Positions 59,600-64,000 of a DNA stretch of 64,000 nucleotides are shown here, one piece after another. The DNA lies in contig CAJHZI010000269.1 of the NCBI GenBank assembly GCA_905160935.1, forward strand, positions 286,001 to 350,000, written 5' to 3'. Under the pieces are notes generated by a model. It made no database searches. It had not been told where the DNA came from and saw only the letters and a program-made list of their open reading frames with translations. Position 1 is the stretch's first letter. Each line of letters begins with the position of its first letter. A program made the translations under genes and the position numbers. The stretch is from Enchytraeus crypticus (lineage: Eukaryota > Annelida > Clitellata > Enchytraeida > Enchytraeidae).

Positions 59600-60265
59600 C
59601 AAATCTGTCTATATGCTCTTCTATCCGTCCCATGTAATGAGGATTATATATTAACTAATAGCCTTGTTGTTACTGTTAATGGGAGTGCTCTGTCAATATT
59701 TAAACTGGTTAAGTTTCTTGGTTTATATATTGCTGATAATTTAACTTTTTGTGAACATATCAAGGGTATAACTTAAAAATCGATAGCATCTGTACTATGC
59801 TATATAGACGCAGAGAGCTATTACCTACAATCTGTTGCAAAAATTTGTACTTTTCTGTGGTGTATAGTAGAATTTAATACGGCCTCAAAATTTATGGAAA
59901 TAATTCCGAGAGAGCACTTCATCCTCTGTGTGTAGTGAAAAATAGAGCCCTTAGGATTGTCTAAGTTCAAGATCGACGGTATAAAACCAAACTACTTAAT
60001 GATAACTACAGCCATCATCTGTTGTATAAGTCTATGACTGCCAATATTTCTTATAGGTGTTTATATAATGAAGGATTCATGCCCATTGTCCAAGGTTATA
60101 AAAGATATGTTTAAACCTAATCTTTTAAATAGCGGTTATCATATTAGGCTTTCGGTATCCAATTATCTTTCTTTACCGGCGAATCGTTCTAACTTCTCAT
60201 CTAATGTATTTGAAGGTTGTTCCATTTGGAATGCTATACCTATTGAAATTCGCAACTTCTTTTAA
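59600..60265 (+). pseudogene. LINE reverse-transcriptase C-terminal relic
   Basis: LFKLVKFLGLYIADNLTFCE-like, GLKFMEIIPREHFI-like and MKDSCPLSKVIKDMF, then SIWNAIPIEIRNFF, the end block of LINE RT proteins. Stops and frameshifts throughout. Confidence 0.6.
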
Positions 60266-60650
60266 TTCCTTTAATTGTCATACAGGCTTTTCCTTATTTA
60301 CTTACTTACCTTATTTATTTTTACTTACCTTTTGAAACGGTAATTTATACCCGTATCTGCACTCTTCTTGATTCTTTCCCTTCTCTCTCTCATTATCAAT
60401 CTGCCTATAGAGAACTCCACTCTACTTAAACCGCTCTTCTTCGTATCCGTGATGATCTTAGCTTGGCCATGAGTAGCAAACAGGTTTCTGCCCGGTTCTT
60501 CTAGATATCTCTGCTGCCTTCGATGCAATTGACCATGGGATTCTAATAAATAGGCTTGATAAATCCTGATTGGCATTTCTGATTCCGCTTTTTCCCTTCT
60601 CATATATTCTCATGTCGCACGCAATTGGTCGATATTGGTCAAAATCGCTA

Positions 60651-63629
60651 AACAGAAGGGGGAAACCGGTACTGAATGAGCCTTGTACTACTGAATGAAC
60701 ATTTGATTTTGTTCGTTAAATGAGAAGTTGTAACATCTCTGCCAGTACTTATTGTTTGTTCTTTATGCTAATCTTTGTTTTCAACGTGAATTGGATGATG
60801 AATAACGAACAAGAAATTTTTATTTTCATTTTATCGTTTTAAGCAACTAAATGTAAATTTCACTGTCCGCATTTGAACGTAGATTAGAGGCACTATTTGA
60901 TAATATATTTCAGGAAATATTTTAGGTATATTTAACGAATATTTTGGCTTTAATGTAAGGGCAATTGGAAACTTGCATGAGCACTACCGTGGTGTTGGCA
61001 GCAATGTAAACAAAAAATTGATATGTTGTACTGAATGAACCGCAACATTGAGCCGGCTCATTCAGTACTACAGTGTTATTAATTTACTACAATGTAACAT
61101 TATTAAACACTGCTGTTAAACTAGCACAGTACATTTTAAATTTATATCAGGCTATACTTTGAATTGCCTTTTTTATTGTTGTAGATTCTATAATTAAAAA
61201 TTTTAATAAATTTTATTAAAATTTATTTGATTAATAATGAGATAAAAAAAATTGTCATCAAAGAAAGGGGGATGGAAACCGGACATTATGCTAAGGGCTG
61301 TTGACGATGTTATTATCAGCGGTCTACCAATTAGGACAGCTGCTGCTAGGCATTATGTCAATAGAACAACTTTGACACACACGCAAGGTAAACACAGCAC
61401 GCAGTGGAGGAACAGTTGACAATAAGGCATATAGTAAAACTGCCATGAAAGTATATAATGAAGCCGAAGAACAGCAACTGAAACAGTATTGTATTGATGC
61501 ATCTAAACTGGGTTATGGACTGAGCACATGCCAGCTTCGATCTCTGCATATGAATTTGCAGTTAGATTAGGCAAGAGACTGCCTCACTCTCGCAAAGGGC
61601 GTGAAAATCCGCGGATTGAGAACAAAGAAGCCGGAAAAGATTGGCCAAGACTCGGATCTTTGAATCCGTAAACCAGAGCCAACATCAGTTGGAAGAATGT
61701 CTGCTTTTAACCAGCATAATGTTGATCTATTTTATAATAATCTGCAAAACATATTTGTTCGTGAAAGCTTTCAACCCCACCAAATATGGAACGTGTATGA
61801 GATAGGGATAACGACAGTGTAAGTTCCTGAACACGCTATAGCCGAAAGAGGTGAACGCCAGGTCTCTTCTGTAACTAGTGCTGAGCGTGGCACACTGGTT
61901 ACTATGTGTAATGCTGTAAATGCGAGTGGTGGTTGTATACCACCATTTTATGTTTTTCTACGAGGGCATTTTAAGGATACGATGTTGAAGAATGGGCCGC
62001 CTGGTTGTACTGGAACTGCGCTGCCAACTGGTTGGATGACTGAGATAACATTCAGAGAATGGTTTCAGCACTTTCTTCAGCACATGAAACCAACGGTTGA
62101 AGCTTCAGTTTTGTTGATTCTTGACAATCACGAAGCTCACCTTTCCATAGAATTAATCGATCTGACAAAAATTAATGGCGTCATACTGGTGACAATTCCA
62201 CCTCACACATCTCACAAATTGCAACCTCTGAATGCTTCCTTTTACGCACCGTTCAAACGTCTCTATAATCGTGAAGTCGACTCTTGGCTCGTTTCTAATC
62301 CAGGAAAGACAGTTTCTGTCTTTGAACTTGCGGAATTATCTGGCAAGGCGTGGGTAAAAGCGTCAATGCCAGCCAATGTTATAAGTGGCTTATCAGCTAC
62401 CGGCCTGCATCTATTTCAGCCAGATAAGTGGGCTGATGGGGACTTTTATCTGGCCCAGGTAACGGATCGGCCAGATCCTCAGAATGAACGTCTGGGCAAT
62501 GTGATGGCGTCGGTTGCCTCACATGAAACTAGTGCAAATGAACAGGACATTTTGTACCCATTGCGACTGCTTCTCAAGTGACCATTGATCAACAGTTGCC
62601 TTGCTGTTCAAATGTGTGCCCCATTGATCAAGTTTCGCCTGCTACTGTTCGACCATTGCCAAAGGCAGCCGCTCGTAAACTGACAAATAGAGGTGGCAGG
62701 AAAAAGTTATCATCGAGCATCTTGACGGACACTCCTGTAAAATAGCGTATGAGACAAGAACAACTTGAGCGTAAAATGAAGAAGGAAAAGCAATCTTTCA
62801 AGGTGACTGTCAATAAAGCTAAACAGCAGCAGTCTGTCAAGCATCGTGAAACTGTTGAGATGAAAGACATTGACAGCGACGGCTCAACTGATAATGAGAT
62901 TGATGTTTCTGAACAAGAACTTTTTATGGATACAGACGATGATGATGTCATCTTTGATACTGATGCAGTGAAAGTTGGGGATTGGTGTCTTTTTGAATAT
63001 ATGTTTGATTCAAGAGTCTATTATGTGGGAAATGTATTGGAAATTCGCGGTAATAAGGTTTCTGCTAAATTTTTGCATTTTGTGCATAAAGATAAGGATA
63101 CAGAACGTGCTAAATTTGTGCAAAAGTTAGGTCCAAATGCTATGGAGGTTGCAGATCTGGAGCATATTCTACTTAAACTACACTCACTCGTCAGCGGCTT
63201 CAAAACACGCAAATGCATTCATTAGATTTCTATTTGATTTTTCTTCGTATAAGTTGGGATTGTAACTATTGTTGTATGTATTACATACTGTCGTAATAGT
63301 TCATAAGTGTTTTAGTTAAGTTTACTTAATTATTGACTAATTGACACTCATTATAAATATAGTTCATTCAGTGCAATGGGTGGATCATTCCGTACAACCC
63401 GGTTGTACTGAATGAGCCATCAAAATATTTTTGGGTAGTGCCAGTTTTTACTTCTTATTATCATTGCATTAAAGTTATAAAACGTTGCTATGTTATCTTC
63501 CATTGTGTGAATGAATAAACATCCTTTAACCAATATTTATTGTTTTGTTCATGTGCTACATAGATTTTGCAAAAAATGAGTTTTGCCAAAAAACAAAATC
63601 GGCGGCTCATTCAGTACGGTCTCCCCAAC
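60651..63629 (+). mobile_element. pogo/Tigger-type (Tc1/mariner superfamily) transposon, 2.98 kb
   Basis: Left end (AACAGAAG)GGGGAAACCGGTACTGAATGAGCC, in which ACTGAATGAGCC and the preceding GGGGA.ACCG match the inverse of the right end GGCTCATTCAGTACGGTCTCCCC. The target TA lies at 60649-60650 and 63630-63631. TACTGAATGAAC/GAGCC motifs recur inside both ends (60691, 61033, 61062, 63410). It encodes one CENP-B-like transposase, inactive (next entry). Confidence 0.88.
61237..63225 (+). pseudogene. pogo/Tigger-type transposase with lost catalytic residues
   Basis: ATG at 61237 with a TAA as third codon. Then KKGGWKPDIMLRAVDDVIIS and LPIRTAAARHYVNRTTL (psq-type HTH). Broken frames carry EEQQLKQYCIDASKLGYGLS and FAVRLGKRLPHSRKGRENP (CENP-B-type HTH). 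The DDE_1 nuclease has NVYEIGITTV where the family has NVDETG, VLLILDNHEAHLS (second Asp intact) and KLQPLNASFYAPFKRLYN where the family has PLD. So the first and third acidic residues are Tyr and Asn. The C-terminal domain (62749-63225) has DWCLFEYMFDSRVYYVGNVL. At least three frameshifts and a TAG near 62742. Inactive. Confidence 0.9.
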
Positions 63630-64000
63630 TACCCCTCGTATGCGGTGTTCCACAAAGTTTGTTATTGGGTCTATTGCTCTTCTCTTTATATATCACTGCT
63701 CTTAGCTACCTGCTTGCTCAGTCCTCCAGAAATTTTCACTTCTATGCAGACGACACAACTATATATTTCCTTTTCAAATCATGATTCTGATCAAAAACTA
63801 ACCCATCTCGCATCCATTCTAGACCAGGTTTATTCCTGGTTTTGTGCTAATCGTCTTGCTGTTAATCCCTCCAAAAATGAATACCTTTTAATTGGCACTC
63901 CTTTGCAAAGAAGTAGAATTGCTAATAACTCTATTAATTTTCTAAATCTTGCTCTTTCACCTTCTCGATCCGCCAAAAACCTTGGAGTCATATTTGATGA

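Larger units (their letters stand above)
60290..64000 (+). mobile_element. LINE (family D) RT region, split by a pogo element, runs off the window
   Basis: 60330-60648 has HYQSAYREL, TALLRIRDDLSLAM and DISAAFDAIDHGIL in broken frames. After excision of 60651-63629 plus one TA, the frame joins YWSKS to LPLVCGVPQSLLLGLLLFSL. It then continues HFYADDTTIYF (63735), DQVYSWFCANRLAVNPSKNE and NLALSPSRSAKNLGVIFD to the edge. Close to the LINE at 42709-43690. Frameshifts near 60400-60500 and a TGA at 63782. Confidence 0.85.

Overview
This is AT-rich animal DNA, not prokaryotic: there are no operons, and almost all of the window is transposable elements in many stages of decay. They include non-LTR retrotransposons of several lineages, LTR retrotransposons, hAT, pogo/Tigger, a THAP/HTH_Tnp_4 transposase, a Helitron-like element, tRNA-like SINEs, a 5S-rRNA-derived SINE and microsatellites. 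The repeat mix suggests an invertebrate metazoan. I cannot name a species from sequence alone.

The one clear host gene is on the + strand: two exons of UBA3, the catalytic subunit of the NEDD8-activating E1 enzyme, at 40603/40616-40726 and 53006-53086. The first ends and the second begins in phase 0. The second carries the adenylation-domain motif GAGGLG. A 12.3 kb intron separates them, and the following intron runs at least 10.9 kb to the window edge. Most insertions right of 40.7 kb therefore lie inside UBA3 introns. A 63-bp copy of the start of the first exon lies 2.3 kb upstream.

Layout. 1-5526: a decayed Ty3/Gypsy element (minus), whose 5' LTR is split by a 2.5-kb hAT-type element that carries a LINE fragment, which in turn carries a 320-bp MITE. 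5527-12420: a LINE (+) split by two further insertions. 12.4-16.2 kb: MITEs and an LTR-like block. 16.3-19.3 kb: a CR1-like LINE (+) between inverted SINE-like arms. 19.3-27 kb: SINE copies, small MITEs and a solo LTR with perfect target duplication. 28.8-34.4 kb: a convergent pair, a SWIM/YqaJ/PHD-like gene (+) and a four-exon THAP transposase gene (-), both broken. 36.6-40.5 kb: repeats and a young 1,469-bp element with 241-bp inverted termini. 41.1-42.5 kb: a Helitron-like element full of tetranucleotide repeats. 45.8-49.8 kb: a complete hAT element with perfect 8-bp target duplication and a mutated transposase. 53.5-57.3 kb: a palindrome and a LINE split by a second solo LTR. 57.3-64 kb: LINE relics, a 5S-SINE and a pogo/Tigger element inserted in a LINE reverse-transcriptase domain.

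At least eight insertions have their target-site duplications still readable, which gives a relative order of insertion. No intact autonomous element was found; every transposase or reverse transcriptase examined has stops, frameshifts, missing domains or lost catalytic residues.
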